Positions 46,693 to 59,493 of a stretch of DNA of 64,000 nucleotides are shown piece after piece. How positions within the stretch are numbered: the stretch's first letter is position 1; the number at the start of each line of letters is the position of its first letter. The notes beneath the pieces are model-generated. The model was not told where the DNA came from and ran no database searches. It worked only from the letters and a program-made list of their open reading frames with translations. Position numbers and translations under genes: made by a program. The DNA is from Embiotoca jacksoni (taxonomy: Eukaryota; Chordata; Actinopteri; Embiotocidae). The stretch covers positions 15,107,501 to 15,171,500 of the forward strand of contig JAKOON010000006.1 of NCBI GenBank assembly GCA_022577435.1, written 5' to 3'.

Positions 46693-47851
46693 GGGCCTGA
46701 TTTACTAAACGTTTGCGTGTGTAAAATCACGTGCAAACTCCACATCCCCCGCAAAAAAATAAATATCCAAGCTGATCTACTAACGTGCAGTGAGGATTGA
46801 TATGCAATTTAACACACGTTGTCCATTTTGCGTGTTTGCCCGCATGCATATGTAATATTGGGTGTTTCTACCTGAAAGTGCAAAATACTGGGAGGGAAGG
46901 TGCAAATAGAACAATTTAGCACCCATAACGATATTTACTAAACCTGAAAGTAAATATAGGAGAAGTGATTGCGTGTTTATTTTAGTACGACTGAAAGGAA
47001 CGTATTAATCAGGTGCGCAAATCTGGAGAGACGACTGCTCTTATTGTGGTGAGAAGGAGACGCAGAGAAACTAACGAATACGTAGAGAACGAGGTTTTAC
47101 ACCTGTGGAAACATTTCTGAGATGACAGAGGAAAAGATTATTCAGACATATCGTCTGTCCAGCGATGACATTTCTGAGTTATTGAATGAACTGAATGATG
47201 ATTGACAGCCAACAACAAGGAGGAGCCACGAAATACCAGCAATGTCAAAACTATTTACGACTCAGCGTTTTCCTGCCTCTGAGTGATGTCAGCGTATCGC
47301 TGCTTGGATGTCCCACCAGTCCCGTTATTCAGGTGTGCTGTCACAGGTCCTAAATGTGTCCCGCAGAATTCACAGGTAGCTTCATGAGGTTCACGAGCAC
47401 TCGAGAGGCACTGAATGAAACTAATTCACCTGCTCATCACAGAAAGATCTGGACCTGCTGATCAGTTTGTTAGAGGATCTCATCCACCGTTACTCCTCTT
47501 GTATTTGCCGACGTTTTATTATTAGGTCTTTTTTCCCGCCTTTTTGTTTTCCCGCAGTATTGATTTTCTTGCTAATAATCTCCTATATAGCGTTTTGTTT
47601 TTGTTATATTTATATTTCTTAATTTCAATGGGATCAGATTTCCTTTTCCTTTTGCGGTCGCTCTGTTTTCCACTGCTGGAAACACTTTAACACACACAAA
47701 CCCATCATTTAAACACAGCGATTTGCACCTGATTTCAATGACGCAATCACTCTTAGTAAATCACCCGCAAAACGGGTGCAAAACAAATGTGCAAACTTTT
47801 GCAAGGAACACACAATTTAGTATCCTTTATTTGAGATCTTAGTAAATCAGG
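46693..47851 (+). mobile_element. PIF/Harbinger-like DNA transposon, copy 2, defective
   Basis: Same element and same orientation as 18083-19279, closely similar along its whole length with small indels. It starts GGGCCTGATTTACTAA, preceded by TTA, and ends at TTAGTAAATCAGGC, where the last bases of the right end are changed. Here the protein remnant is clearer: IIQTYRLSSDDISELLNEL, a typical N-terminal Harbinger transposase phrase, followed at once by a stop. No intact transposase remains. Confidence 0.8.
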
Positions 47852-48476
47852 CTTCCGGTGGCATTAGTTTGATTTATCTTTTGGTAATTTTAAAATTGAA
47901 TACAGTTGTATATTTGACATAAAAACAGTATAACGTCTAGAATGACAAATCAGGGATTGAAAAAGTTCATCTGAGAGATGGAAAACAGCGTAAAGAGAGA
48001 ATATTCACAGTCTCCTGGAGTGTCAAATTTCCTGCCTGTTTGCTGAGGTAGTGAGGTGGAGTGGAGTGAAGCTGCAATTTCACAGAAATCTTTTTTGAAC
48101 TCACTGGGGCCAAATATCCATTCTCTAACTGTTCCATAGTGTTCAAAAACTCTCCCAGGACACCAGAGTGCTTTCTAAAAGTCCCACATACCTTTCAACA
48201 GTTTTATAACCGTCTTTGCTGACGTGCAGTATGTACTCCATATCTGACACTGGATCAGAATGCAAACAGCAAGCCACTCTCCACTATCAGTCCTATTTTT
48301 GGGGGATTTAATGAGATATGATAATGAACTCAAAGAAAATTCAAGTCTTTCAGGGACACTCTTACAGCAGAGCTCTGAGGGACTTTCTGCCTCTTATCTC
48401 GTACAGTTTATGGTGTTCATTGGAGAATAAGATTGTACCTAAACTTTTGGGCATTTCATAAAGTGTTATTTTAGAG

Positions 48477-48801
48477 CAGGGCTAAACAAACTGTTGATCA
48501 CGTGCCAGATACAGCCTGTTTAATAAGTTCTACGGCCCACAAGAAGATGCCTGTATAGATTCTATTTTGCTGTTTTCGCCTTTAATGAAAATGAATGTGG
48601 ACCTGCTATGAGCACCTTATGTCTGCTTGGAATTGTTTTGATAGTATCATCAACAGGCCAAAACTGTTAGTTTGTTCAATGTACTAATATATATTTTAAC
48701 ATTAACAGTTATTTGTAAACATTATTTGGCAAAATATTCAGTGCAGCCCTCAAGCACCCAGTGATCTTCCGTCCCTTCCCTCTTGAGTTTGAATAGCCCT
48801 G
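48477..48801. mobile_element. hAT-type non-autonomous element (325 bp)
   Basis: Inverted ends CAGGGCTAAACAAACT (left) and, in reverse complement, CAGGGCTATTCAAACT (right). The flanking eight bases are ttttagag and atttagtg, agreeing at six of eight positions, as expected for an old 8-bp hAT target duplication. Internal wording ('gtgccagatacagcc') resembles other teleost hAT-derived repeats. No coding sequence. Confidence 0.7.
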
Positions 48802-48809
48802 ATTTAGTG

Positions 48810-50392
48810 GTTCGTTTTTTTCTGGTAAAATGGGAAGATTCAAAATGGGGGTGAAGATATTACAGTAGTTAATTTCATGCACAAATTTAAAGGAAAATAC
48901 TGATAATAATCTAGATTTATAAAATTACATGAGCAGGCAAACACATTATGATAATTGGGCCAATTATTGTTTTGAGTTTGTGATCATAACGGATCAGACA
49001 AAGCCGAGTCTCCCCCAGTCTGTGCCAGCTGGTGTTGGCAGTTGGGAAATAAAGGCATACTCCTCTGCCCTCAGCTATGTAGCAAGATTAGCACGCTTCT
49101 TGCCTTTGAAGTTTTTACTGAAAGCACTTGTAAAACTGTGAAAACAGTATTAGAAAACAAATTAAATGATAGTGATTATGGTTAGACCCTCCAAGATGTT
49201 AAAAAAAAACAAACTCTGCAGTCAACAAATCCCTTTGTACCTTTTATTTGAAAGTTTTCTTTGACGCTTTGACTTTTTATGAGACTGCCGAAAACTGCCA
49301 AAGAAAATAAATCTGAACGATAAAGTAGATTTAACATTATTTCCACTGTTTTGTTTTTACTATAGCTTACAGCGTGTGAATTCAACAGCTGTAACAGAGC
49401 TTCACTGAGGAGCAAATGCTGTTTTCTCTGGTCGCTAAAGGAGAAATGAGTCAAGACAAGGTAAATGAGTTACAGACAGAGTATCGGGAGCGAGACACCT
49501 TTTAGAATCCCTGTGGTTTAGGGTAAATAAAAAAACAGTGCATTTTATGTTAAACCAAAAAGTCTTCATTCCCAACTACACAAATTACAGTCAATTTGGA
49601 ATAAGAAACTGAATGGATAGATTTGTAGCCTGTCTATAAACAGAAAATATACTTCCATGAACAAGATTTGGACCAAAGGTGCTGTAAAAATGAATTACTA
49701 CTATAAGACTGTACATGTGTGGTTATTTTTGTCTGTGTTGCAGTGTCCTAGGTCATGTCCTCCACTGAAAGTTAAGTATGTTAGTGCTATGACACTACAG
49801 CACTTCCACAACATGTGCAGATGTTCTCCTTCCCTGTTGTTACTAATATGGGCATAACATTCCTCTTTACAACAGAGAGGAGGAGCTTGACCTTTGGTAT
49901 TTTCCTCTCAGGTGGTTTCTGATGAGAAGCAGGAGGTCATGATCCACAGGTTAGCCTCTATGAGTGATTGGACACTCGTGTTCTGATAGCGACTTGCAGT
50001 GTTTGTTAAGATGTCATGCTGGGAGTCATGTTTTCAAAAGGGAGCCAGTGGGATGGAAAGAGATGGAAACAGCAGGGAGAAGTGAGGAGTGTCCAACAGT
50101 GGTTGTAACTGAAATATTGGACAATTGTAATTTTGCGGCACCACCTGTGTGATCTATAAGTGATATCTTACACAGTATTTCAAGTATATAAATGCTTCGC
50201 AGCAGAACATCGAGACTGCACGGCGCACAGAAGTTTGGGGAATTCACCTAACACTTGCTTGGACATTTTTGTAAATTAGCTCATCAGTAATTTTGGGTCA
50301 CTGCTTATACTATTTCAGGCATTTAGCCAAATGTCCTGTGAGAAGCCATTGATGCACTCATTTATACACATGCCAAAAACTTGTAAAAAATC
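48810..50392. other. Intergenic DNA, no feature
   Basis: AT-rich, with short open frames on both strands (48929-49141, 49182-49454, 49657-49857, 49964-50152). None resembles a known family and no splice structure is convincing. Confidence 0.5.
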
Positions 50393-51765
50393 GGGTTGAC
50401 AAAGTGTTCAGACCTCTTCAAATTCTGCACCCTTTATGATATTACAAATCTAAATGTGAATGAATAAAATTGTCACTTTCTTCCATTAGTCTACACTCAA
50501 TAACCGATACTGACAATATAAAAACTTGTTTTTAGAGATTTTTGAAGAACTCTTAAAAATTGGAAAACTGAAACCTCTTACTTATGAATTTACTCAAACC
50601 CTTGTAAACAATCCTTGAGATGTGTCAAGAACCAGGTTGTTCACTTGTTGCGTTGGTTAAATGTAGTGATTTGACATGCATGTCATTTTGACAGGCACAC
50701 ACCTGTGTGAGTATAAAAGACCAACAAACTCGTTGTAGATTTCTACCATAAAACAGTATACTACAATTTTTAAACCCTGAAGTGTTCCCAGAAACCAAGA
50801 GGCCTTAATAACTTAAATCTACGAAGTTGAAAACCACCAGGACTCTTCCTAGAGTTGGTCATCTGGTCAACCTGAGCAATGGAGCAGGAAGGGTAGTGGT
50901 CAGGGTGATGATCAGGAACACAACAGTCACCCTAACAGAGCTTTAGAAGTCCACTAGAGAGATGGAGAACCTGTCAGAAGGACAACAATCTCAGGAGCAC
51001 TCCATAAAGCAGGCCGCCATGGCGGAGCATCTAAAGAGAAGCACCTCTGAGTAAAAGCCAAATGACAGCTTGAGTTTTCCAAACTGCATTGGACAAGAAG
51101 AGAAACATATTCTGGTATGATGACAATTTGATTTAATTGTAATTATTTGGGCGGAACTTCAAGCACTGTCGGGAGGACACCAGGCACTGTTCATCACCTG
51201 CTATCACCATGTCTAGAGTGAAGCATGGTGGTGGTAGCATCATGCTCAGCAGCAGGGACAGAGAGACTGGTCAGAATCTAAAGAAAAAATGAATGCAGCC
51301 AAATCCAGAGAGGTCCCTGAAGAAATCCTGCTCCAGAGTGCACCGACCCGAGACTGCGGTTAAATAAAGCATAGAGTCAAGCAACGACTGGAGTGGGTTC
51401 AGGACAAGTTTTTGACTGTCTTCGAGTGGCCCGGACTGAAACTCATGAGAACATCTGTGGAGAGATCTTAAGATGAAAGTTCACAGAAACTTTCCATCCA
51501 GTCTGAGGAAGCTTGAAAGGATCTGCCAGGAGGAATTCAATAAACTGCCCAAATCCAGGTTTTCACAGCTGGTAGAGACTTAACAGAGAAGACTCAAAGA
51601 TGTAACTGCTGGGAAAATTAGGAAAAATTCTAAAAGTATGTTTTCACCTTGTCATTATGGGTTATTGAGCTGAGACTGATTGCAAAAATGCTAATTATTT
51701 TTCATTTAGAATCAAATTTAATACTCAAGCGGTCTACATATTTCCTGTAATTCGAGATGCACTGT
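50393..51765 (+). mobile_element. Tc1/mariner transposon relic
   Basis: Typical Tc1-like copy of about 1.37 kb. The left end reads 'gacaaagtgttcagacctcttcaa' and the right end 'caagcggtctacatatttcctgtaattcgagatgcactgt', matching recalled ends of fish Tc1 repeats. The internal block encodes a remnant VKHGGGSIM near 51221-51247, and the 'ctgaaactcatgagaacatctgtggagagatctt' part corresponds to the D-x-N-P-I-E-x-L-W-x-x-L region near the last catalytic residue. Many stops and indels make it inactive. Confidence 0.85.
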
Positions 51766-53053
51766 TTACTGTCAAGTCAGGATCTATCATGGCTAATATA
51801 CTTCTTTTTCCCTCTGACACAGTTTTTCTTGCTGGCTGAAACATCCTTCTGAACCTATACTATGTAAACGAGTCACTGTCTTCATTCAGACAATGATACT
51901 GTTTACATTCATGTGATCCTTTTGTCAGGTATGTAACACCTTGGTAAAAGAGGTACAGAGAACTTGAACGTGTGACTCAGAGACAAAACAAGTAAGATGA
52001 AAGCTCGCTGTGTCGAATCTGAGAGCAGATTTTTCCAGACAGAGACATAGAGTCCAAAAAGACTAAAGTCATCTGTTATCTTACCTTTAAAAACAGATGA
52101 TCTGATGGCGGACATGGATAAAGGGCATGTGTATATATTGTGGAGCCGGAACTGAGTTTGTTTTGAAGGTGTAAACACAGAAACGACAGCAAGACAGGAA
52201 GGGAAGGAAGTTAGAGTCCAGCAGCCAAAAAACTGAAATTATGAAGTGGCTGTTGCCATGACAGGGTAACTGTCTCTTAAAATATGCAGCAGGTTGATTT
52301 ATGCTGAGGAGCGCTCCATGTTTTTGTGCTAAAGCAGCAAGAATTTGACTGTATAATGAGGGTAAAACATTTTTTTTCCCCCTGTATTTCTTAAATGACT
52401 GCATGAAGCTGATGTGGGAAAGCAGCACAGTAGAATGCATATGGATTTATAGTAAATCATCTTGTTCACTTAAGATATGAAAAAAACTTCTGGGGCTCTG
52501 TAGTTTTAGATAGTTCTCTCCTCATTTTATGGCATTATTTTTTAAACCGAGAATCTTCGCTTCATTTTGTTTTGCTCTCTCTTACTGCCTGCCACCCCCC
52601 CCCCCCCACACACACACTTCTGAGTCTCTCTCCTCGTTTTCTTCATGTTCCAAAATAGTAATTAGTACAGAATCACACTGGCGCCAGAACACTAAACCAC
52701 AGAAACATGGAATCTGAGGCTTTGGGGGCAGCTGCCTCTTCAGCAGTAAACATATGGCAGGCACCCTCTTTGTAATGCTACACACTGGTTTTGGGATTGC
52801 TCCTACCTCCCCTCCTTTTCCTCCCCATCTTCCCCTCTGCTTTTCATCAAATTAGCCCATGTTTGCATCCATCAAATTACAATTTGTTTATTTTTTATGG
52901 TTTCTCATTAGGAACAATCAAGGCAACATCGGTCGGTCTGTGCTGTGTTTGTATGTGTGTGTAAGTGGAGAATGGGCAGGTTTCACTGTTTCACCGATGT
53001 GGAATGCTGTGCAAAAGTGCTGATCTGACACAATTTTAAAGATCATCGGGGTA

Positions 53054-53099
53054 GACACACACACACACACAGACACACACGTACACACACAGACACACA
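53054..53099. repeat. CA-rich imperfect repeat
   Basis: Imperfect CACA/CAGACA tract, about 45 bases. Confidence 0.8.
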
Positions 53100-53229
53100 C
53101 TCTTTGGTTTGTGCATTCCCCTTGGCCTCTATGATCGGGGAATGTTAATGAGGGGAGCCAGCCTTCGAGCTGAGCTCTGTGCCATATGGACCTGCCACAG
53201 GAGTGGCACTAATCCTACTGACTAATTTA

Positions 53230-53231
<2 letters not shown>

Positions 53232-53308
<77 letters not shown>
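53232..53308. repeat. (CA)n microsatellite
   Basis: About 38 uninterrupted CA units ending in CGCG. Confidence 0.95.
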
Positions 53309-53310
<2 letters not shown>

Positions 53311-54387
53311 GACATCTGACAAATATTAGCGATTGTGGGCTCCTCACTGTGACTTTTGTGTTTTGATATTTTTCACAATAACAAATAGACAGTCTCTACT
53401 CTATGTAAATTGTGTTTTGCATTGTCAGTTTGAAGCAGTTTTGCACAGAGATACACAGCCAATGTCATAATTGCAGCCAATCCATCAAATATAGAAAATA
53501 TGTTCTGATAAATAATATAAATTCGTACAAAAACATTTGAATTTTTATGTCTGCAGTTGGATTTGTAATACATCTCCTCCTCTACTTTCTTCTCCTTCCC
53601 AGTTTCTCTGTCAAAGACTTTAAGGCCTGGCAGGAGGCAGGTTTCCCCCCTTGGAGGAAGCCAAACTCACACACTCCAAGAGCTTGTTCACACTCAGTCT
53701 TTGTGTGACTCGCTCAGCGTGACATCCATAGACCTCAATGTGTTGTTTCCATTGTGATTTAACTCAGTGTAAAGATGTGTGGTCAAGAGGTAGCTTAGTA
53801 TAGATCCCAAAACATTGCTTAAAAATGGTTCTTGGCAGAAGAGCTATATATTACTGTCATTCAGAGGCACAGCCCAGGTCTATTCTAGGTCTGTTTCACT
53901 CCCTTATGTATATATGACTTGTGTTTGTGTACAAGTTCTACTCCAAAACAAAAAGAGGAACAGCACAGGTCCAAACTGCCAAAGACACCCTGGTTTGCAA
54001 AAAAATTGTAAAAATGGCTTACATTTAAAAAAAAAAAATCAGATGAACAGCAAAACCATGTCATTTGTAAGGAATGACACTAAAAAGTTGCAACCAAAAG
54101 CGGAGGCACTTCAAATCTCCTCCACCTTACAACAGCACCATAAACGTAATCCCTGACAGCAAAGCCTTCACTGCCCAAAAGGTTTTCAGCCCCAAAACTA
54201 AATCACTAGATATGGTTCCTGCTGCAGCAGTGGAAAAACAAATCTGAAAACCATGGACCCAAGGTATGAATTGTAACAACTTCTCACATAGAAACACTGC
54301 TAGAAATGTACTCTGAGGTCCGACAGAACCTCACTGAGCAACTCACAAAAGCAAAAAATGTTGTGCTTTTGGCCCAAAAAAGATTTA

Positions 54388-54393
<6 letters not shown>

Positions 54394-54438
<45 letters not shown>
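54394..54438. repeat. (TA)n microsatellite
   Basis: About 22 AT/TA units in a row. The Ile-Tyr open frame at this place is an artefact of the repeat. Confidence 0.95.
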
Positions 54439-54441
<3 letters not shown>

Positions 54442-55734
54442 TATTTTTACTACTTACATGTTGTAATATTATGCAGCTCCATTTTCTATTGCCATTCAGC
54501 CTAAAAATATCGCAAGATGATTTTTTTGTTCATATCACCTAGCCCTCTGTATAATACCAATTAACCGCACCACAAACCATTAAAGCAACACTTCTCAACA
54601 ACATCTTTAACCTCCATGAAGATGTATTACACAGCAAGAGCACTGAAAAAAGTCAAAACTCACATGAAAGCAACTGCGTGACAAAAAACACGGGTACATT
54701 CGGCTATCATATCATCATCAGTATCACCAATCCATTAATTTTTCTTAGACTTATCAGCAGCCCCAGGAGCATTTAAAAATAGTTCCTTACACTGTTAGAG
54801 AATACATATACATGAAATAAATGTCCAGTGGGGAGAGAGTCAAACTGTAGATGTAGACAATGGAAATGGCTCTTAACAATTGTAATATTTGAAGTTGCAC
54901 TCTTGGATAAAATGTGAGATCAAATAAATATACACACCAGTTTGCAAGATAACTGTCACCTTGTGTTTGTTGAAAGCAGATTGTGGAAACCAGATTATAG
55001 GTTATTATTGCTATTACTATGTGAGTATTGATGGAGCCCACAGTGGCAAACTGAGGAATCCAAAGTGCAGTCAAACAAAAACAGTGAATGCTAATGCTAA
55101 TGCAATCAACATAAGTAAAGTTTTAAAGCTGATCATCAGGGACTGCTGCTGCTCCGGCTGCTGGTTGAAAAATAACTGCAGAGATCTAATCATGCATTCA
55201 TCCTGATGTAACAGGTTACATGGAGCTGGGGAATACAGTGAAACATTTCTGCAAGTCAAATTTCTAAAAACTGCAAAAATATGCTAAACTGTGAGCAAGG
55301 ATTTGGCCGTTTGAGATTCCATAATTAATTCTACTTTTCTCATTTCTGTTTCATGTTGTCAAGATATTTTGTCACTTAATTACACAGCAGGCTGCCGTTT
55401 ACTCTACCCAAACTTTAAAATATAAAAGGGTCACTTGCTGCTGCACAAGTTTTCAGCTTCTTTTGGGAAAAATGCCAGATTTTTAGGGTTAGAAAATTCT
55501 TCAAAAAAAACCTTTATATTTTTGCTCTGCTGTTTTTATTTTGAGGAGAATACAAAAAAACCTTTAATCTAGGGGCAGCTTCAACAAACCAGCTGGAGAC
55601 TTTTGATAAAATGAGAAGACCTCATTCGGTTACATAACATGATGTCAAGTTATATTACATGACTTTAATTTGATGAGTCATCTTCTCTCTGCTGTTTTGT
55701 ATTCATAAATGTTTTATAGATTTACTAGCAGTCT

Positions 55735-55930
55735 GGTTCTATGGACGTCGCTGTCAGTCAGTTTGGAATTTCCTCTACCTCCACCAACACAACTAACTTT
55801 TCACATAACTGATGACTGCAGCAACATCTGCTGGGTGGATTGACATCAAACTTTGGGAACCATGAACGTCTGCACAGACGGAGATGAATCCTAATAACTT
55901 TGGAGATTCTCTAACTTTTTATACACATGA
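55735..55930 (+). mobile_element. Dispersed teleost repeat fragment
   Basis: 'ctgctgggtggattgacatcaaactttgg', 'gaacgtctgcacagacggagatgaatcctaataactttgg' and 'gattctctaactttt' follow a frequent fish repeat ('gatggattgccatgaaatttgg ... gatgaattgtaataactttggtgatcctctgactttt'). The family name is not assigned. Confidence 0.5.
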
Positions 55931-56974
55931 AATCGATTTAATATTTTTACAAATCAGATCTAGACCACGTTGGATCGGGTTTATTGTGTCACTTCCAACA
56001 TGACGGACAACGGCGACTTAATTTTGAGAGCGCGCAGATTTTGGCACTATGGAGGACAACAAGAACAACAGTTATTGGACAGAAGCTGCCCTAAAGATGG
56101 GAAACAAATCCAATTTGCCTCCAGTTCGAAAAATATACCCTTATATTATAGATTATATGGATATTATGACAGCAGGTAGGATGTCTGTTATTTTCTACCT
56201 GCAGGAAAAACTAATGAATAAATTCATTTATTCAGTTGTTGATTTGAGCGCTCCTGTGGTGCCCCAGACATATGGTGTCACGCTGGCGCTGATTAAAGTA
56301 GTTTTACTTACCTTAGTTAAGTAGACTTCCAACACCCAACCTTCACCTGAGCAGGGTGATAGCACACTTATTATAGCAATGTTCTGACATTGACTGACAA
56401 TGTAAAAACCTGCGTTAAATGATTTATTGGCACCTTCATCCTCACGCTGACTAAACTACAACACGTGCCTTGCTTTTGTCACACATGCTCCCTCACAGCA
56501 ACTCAACCTGTTTTCCTCTGTGTTTACACACCCTGGAGGGTCTTTTTTTTCTGAGCTGATTCCTTCTGATGGATTGCTTTCAGTCCTCACTGCATGTTAG
56601 TCATTGTGTGCTGTGCATTTTATGTTGTTATGCAGTTCTGTCGCAGCAGGAATCGTCCCCAAGAGCACAGCCATACTGCCAAGTCAGACCGTATTGCCGT
56701 CTCTCTTTGCTATATGATTTGTGTTTCCTGCTTCAGAGCTACTATAGTGACTTTAATATAATGTATGAAGAATATGAATTAAGCATTTAGCAGAAAACAC
56801 CCTTGTGTTTACTAATAACCTCTAATCACTTTGTCCCATTTCTCTCCAAGTTGTTTTTTTCTGGTTTTCATCTGATTTATTTGTGTGGTTTTATTTTATT
56901 ATGCACAAAGCTTCCACCAAAATCAGCCAAATGGAAATAAAATCATACCAGATTTTATTGAAATTCATTGCACT
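55931..56974. other. Intergenic DNA, no feature
   Basis: Contains open frames at 55970-56179 and 56049-56324 in two frames of the + strand, neither recognisable. Confidence 0.45.
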
Positions 56975-57165
56975 TGTTTCATTACTGAGTCGTCTGATGA
57001 TTATTTTGTCATTTAATCATTTGGTCCTGTAAAACATTAAAAACTTTCCACTGATATGAAATTACTTGAAATATGATATGAAATTACTTGTTTTATTTGT
57101 CCAAAATTCCCAATGCCTTAATATATTTGATTTACTATCATAGAAGCCTAAATCACATTTGCAAT
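56975..57165 (+). mobile_element. Dispersed teleost repeat fragment
   Basis: 'catttaatcatttggtcctgtaaaacatt', then 'cttgttttatttgtccaaaattccc', then 'gatttactatcatagaagcc' match, in order, a very common fish repeat ('agttgtttggtctataaaatgtc ... cttgttttgtccaaaactcaaagatattcagtttactgtcatagagg'). A related 'catcgactaatcaataaatcgac' word lies at 58010-58032. Confidence 0.55.
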
Positions 57166-58624
57166 ACTGGAACCAACATTTTTTGAACATGTTTAAACAT
57201 TTCTAGAAGGTGCTTTAAGGAGTGTTTTTGTAAACAAATAAAAGTCATGTTCACATTAAGTGCTGATTACCAAAAGAGACAGAGTGTATTCAAAAGCAAG
57301 TTGTTTACCTGTTTACTGGCTTGTAGTCTTTCTCCCTGCCTTTATTGGGGCATTGCTTTGTCTCTTGGCGCATTACCACCACCTGCGGATCAGTGGAATA
57401 ACGTAAAGTCAAGGGAGGACTGTGTATGGACAAATGTGTAAACAAATGCAACAAACAAAAAGGAGACACAGTCATAGAAATCAGGTCCACAGCACAACTA
57501 GAAGTCAGAAATGCACAGGGAGCCTTTAAAGTATTAAATAATTGCAGCTCAGTCTCAAATTAAAATGTGAAATAACTACGCTGTTCGACAGAGCTTTGCA
57601 GGTAAAATTCTGCGTCGCTGAGGGATTAGATGTCACAATCAGCAGAAACATGCAAAGACAACTACAGATGTCAAAAAGGTCTGTGTGGAACTCCATCAAA
57701 AATATAAATGAAGATGAGGTGCAGTGCAAACTCTGCAGGTGCAGCTAGCAGATCATCAGCCCAACACAGCTAAGCACAGTCATTAGCACAGTCAGGGGAG
57801 CACTGAGCAGGTTTGTAGCTGGACAGTCACATGATGTGGACACAAGCCAGTAGAAAAGAATAGGCCAATAAAAATGTAGGCATCTCACAATTTGTGAGCT
57901 GTTATTGTGAAACCAACAGGCTGTGGATCAAAGTAGGTATTTCACATTTTGACATGAGACTTGGTTTTAATCACCTATGTTGTTGATTTGTCAAATACAT
58001 TTACAGTCCATCGACTAATCAATAAATCGACTTGTCGTCTCAGCTCACCGCTTTATTAAATATTAGTGCTGATGAAAAACAACATTCACACTCTCTCTAT
58101 GAAAGCTGCAATTTTTCGCGTTTAAAAAAGATTTTCTCAAAATGTGTTGTATGTGAGAAAAACGCCGTTAACTGACAACTGTTTTATATGTGACAAAAAT
58201 GGGGAGAGATATGGGTGCAGTAGTTATAGTGAAAATTAGATAAGGGGAAAATGAGAGAAGTTAGAGAAGTAGAAAATTGAAATTAGAGATAAAGAGAATC
58301 AAGGGAGAGAACAGTTTTGAAGTGAAGTCAGATTGACTTGGGGAGACGCACTGGCACACGACACAAGAAACAAAGAGGATGAAAGAGAAGACAGACAGAC
58401 AGAGGACAGAAGGAGTAAGATTATGTTCTCTGTGGCTGTCATGCAGCCTGGCAGAGTTGCTCAGTCATAGGCGGAGGCTGTGCACCCATAATTCAGCCTG
58501 ATTTAGGGCCGCGATAGAGCGCTGAGGGATAATAAGCGGTATAATTTGCAGCAAGGTGTGACCAGACTGGATAAGTAGGATACTCGTGTTTGCATCACGT
58601 CCTGTTCGCTCCGTCTCTTTCTCA
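57166..58624. other. Intergenic DNA, no feature
   Basis: AT-rich, with a purine-rich stretch at about 58200-58420 on the + strand (agagaagttagagaag-like words). No gene is supported. Confidence 0.45.
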
Positions 58625-58765
58625 ATTTAAAGTCAATTCAGTTCACTCCCGCTGCATTCAGTTCTGTCCAGTTCATTTAACTTTTGAACTAGCATTTAAC
58701 ATCAGATCAGTTCATTTCAGTCCAGTTCAGTTGAGCCTGGCTCAGTTTGGTTCAACTCAGTGTAG
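58625..58765 (+). repeat. Degenerate short tandem repeat of TTCAGTTCA-like units
   Basis: The words TCAATTCAGTTCA, TTCAGTTCTGTCCAGTTCA, GATCAGTTCATTTCAGTCCA, GTTCAGTTGA and GGTTCAACTCAG recur in imperfect tandem for about 140 bases. It is an old minisatellite-like tract. Confidence 0.65.
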
Positions 58766-59392
58766 TGGTGGTGGGAGGGAGTGGTTGCTAAACACCAACA
58801 AGTTGTTGCTAAAGAATTGACAGTATCGCATCCTGCTGTGTTAAAGGTCTGTTTAATAAAAAGGGACGATGCGTAATTTCTTTGAAGCAAAATTTCAAAA
58901 TAAGAGTAGTGAAATGTTTTTGTTACTTTTTGTTTTGCTGGTGTCACTTCTTTAATATTTTTTTTTCCCCTGTATGTTATTTTCTGCCATTATTTACCAG
59001 TGGCATTGAAGTGAACTACAGAGAATAATGCGTACAAAAATGTAGAACAGATCAATTTAATATGTGAGAAAACTTCACATATAAATAGAGCTAAAAAATA
59101 TAGCTGAAATACGCAAAGCTCCAACACAAGGAGAAGGACAACCAACCTCTTTCCTCCCAGGAAACACCGAGTTATAGTAAGTACACAAAATCTATAATAA
59201 GTTACTGGTTTTGGCTAAAAATTATGATGAGTTAAAATGGATTAGTTTACATTGGATAAACTGAGTGACATTTCTTAATGTTGGCAAAAAATATTTTCTG
59301 TGTCCGAAACAATCAATCTGCATTGTCACTCCAAAACGTAACAATAAAAAAAAAAAAAGGAATTTCTACGAGTAAAAACACCCACGCCTGCG
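58766..59392. other. Intergenic DNA, no feature
   Basis: AT-rich, with a short poly(A) run at about 59346-59358 leading to a compound repeat. No gene is seen. Confidence 0.45.
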
Positions 59393-59410
59393 CCCACCCA
59401 CCCACCCACC

Positions 59411-59492
<82 letters not shown>
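59393..59492. repeat. (CCCA)n-(CA)n compound microsatellite
   Basis: About seven CCCA units pass directly into some 36 CA units. The Thr-His frame across it is an artefact. Confidence 0.95.

Positions 59493-59493
<1 letters not shown>

Larger units (their letters stand above)
51766..55734. other. Intergenic DNA rich in simple repeats
   Basis: AT-rich with several microsatellites (listed). Open frames at 52087-52440 and 53815-54156 are unrecognised; the latter starts in a lysine/asparagine-rich A-run context. No gene is supported. Confidence 0.5.

Noticed and set aside
53232..53308. Regular repeats suggesting an array such as CRISPR
   Set aside because: It is a plain dinucleotide microsatellite in a vertebrate genome, with no spacers.
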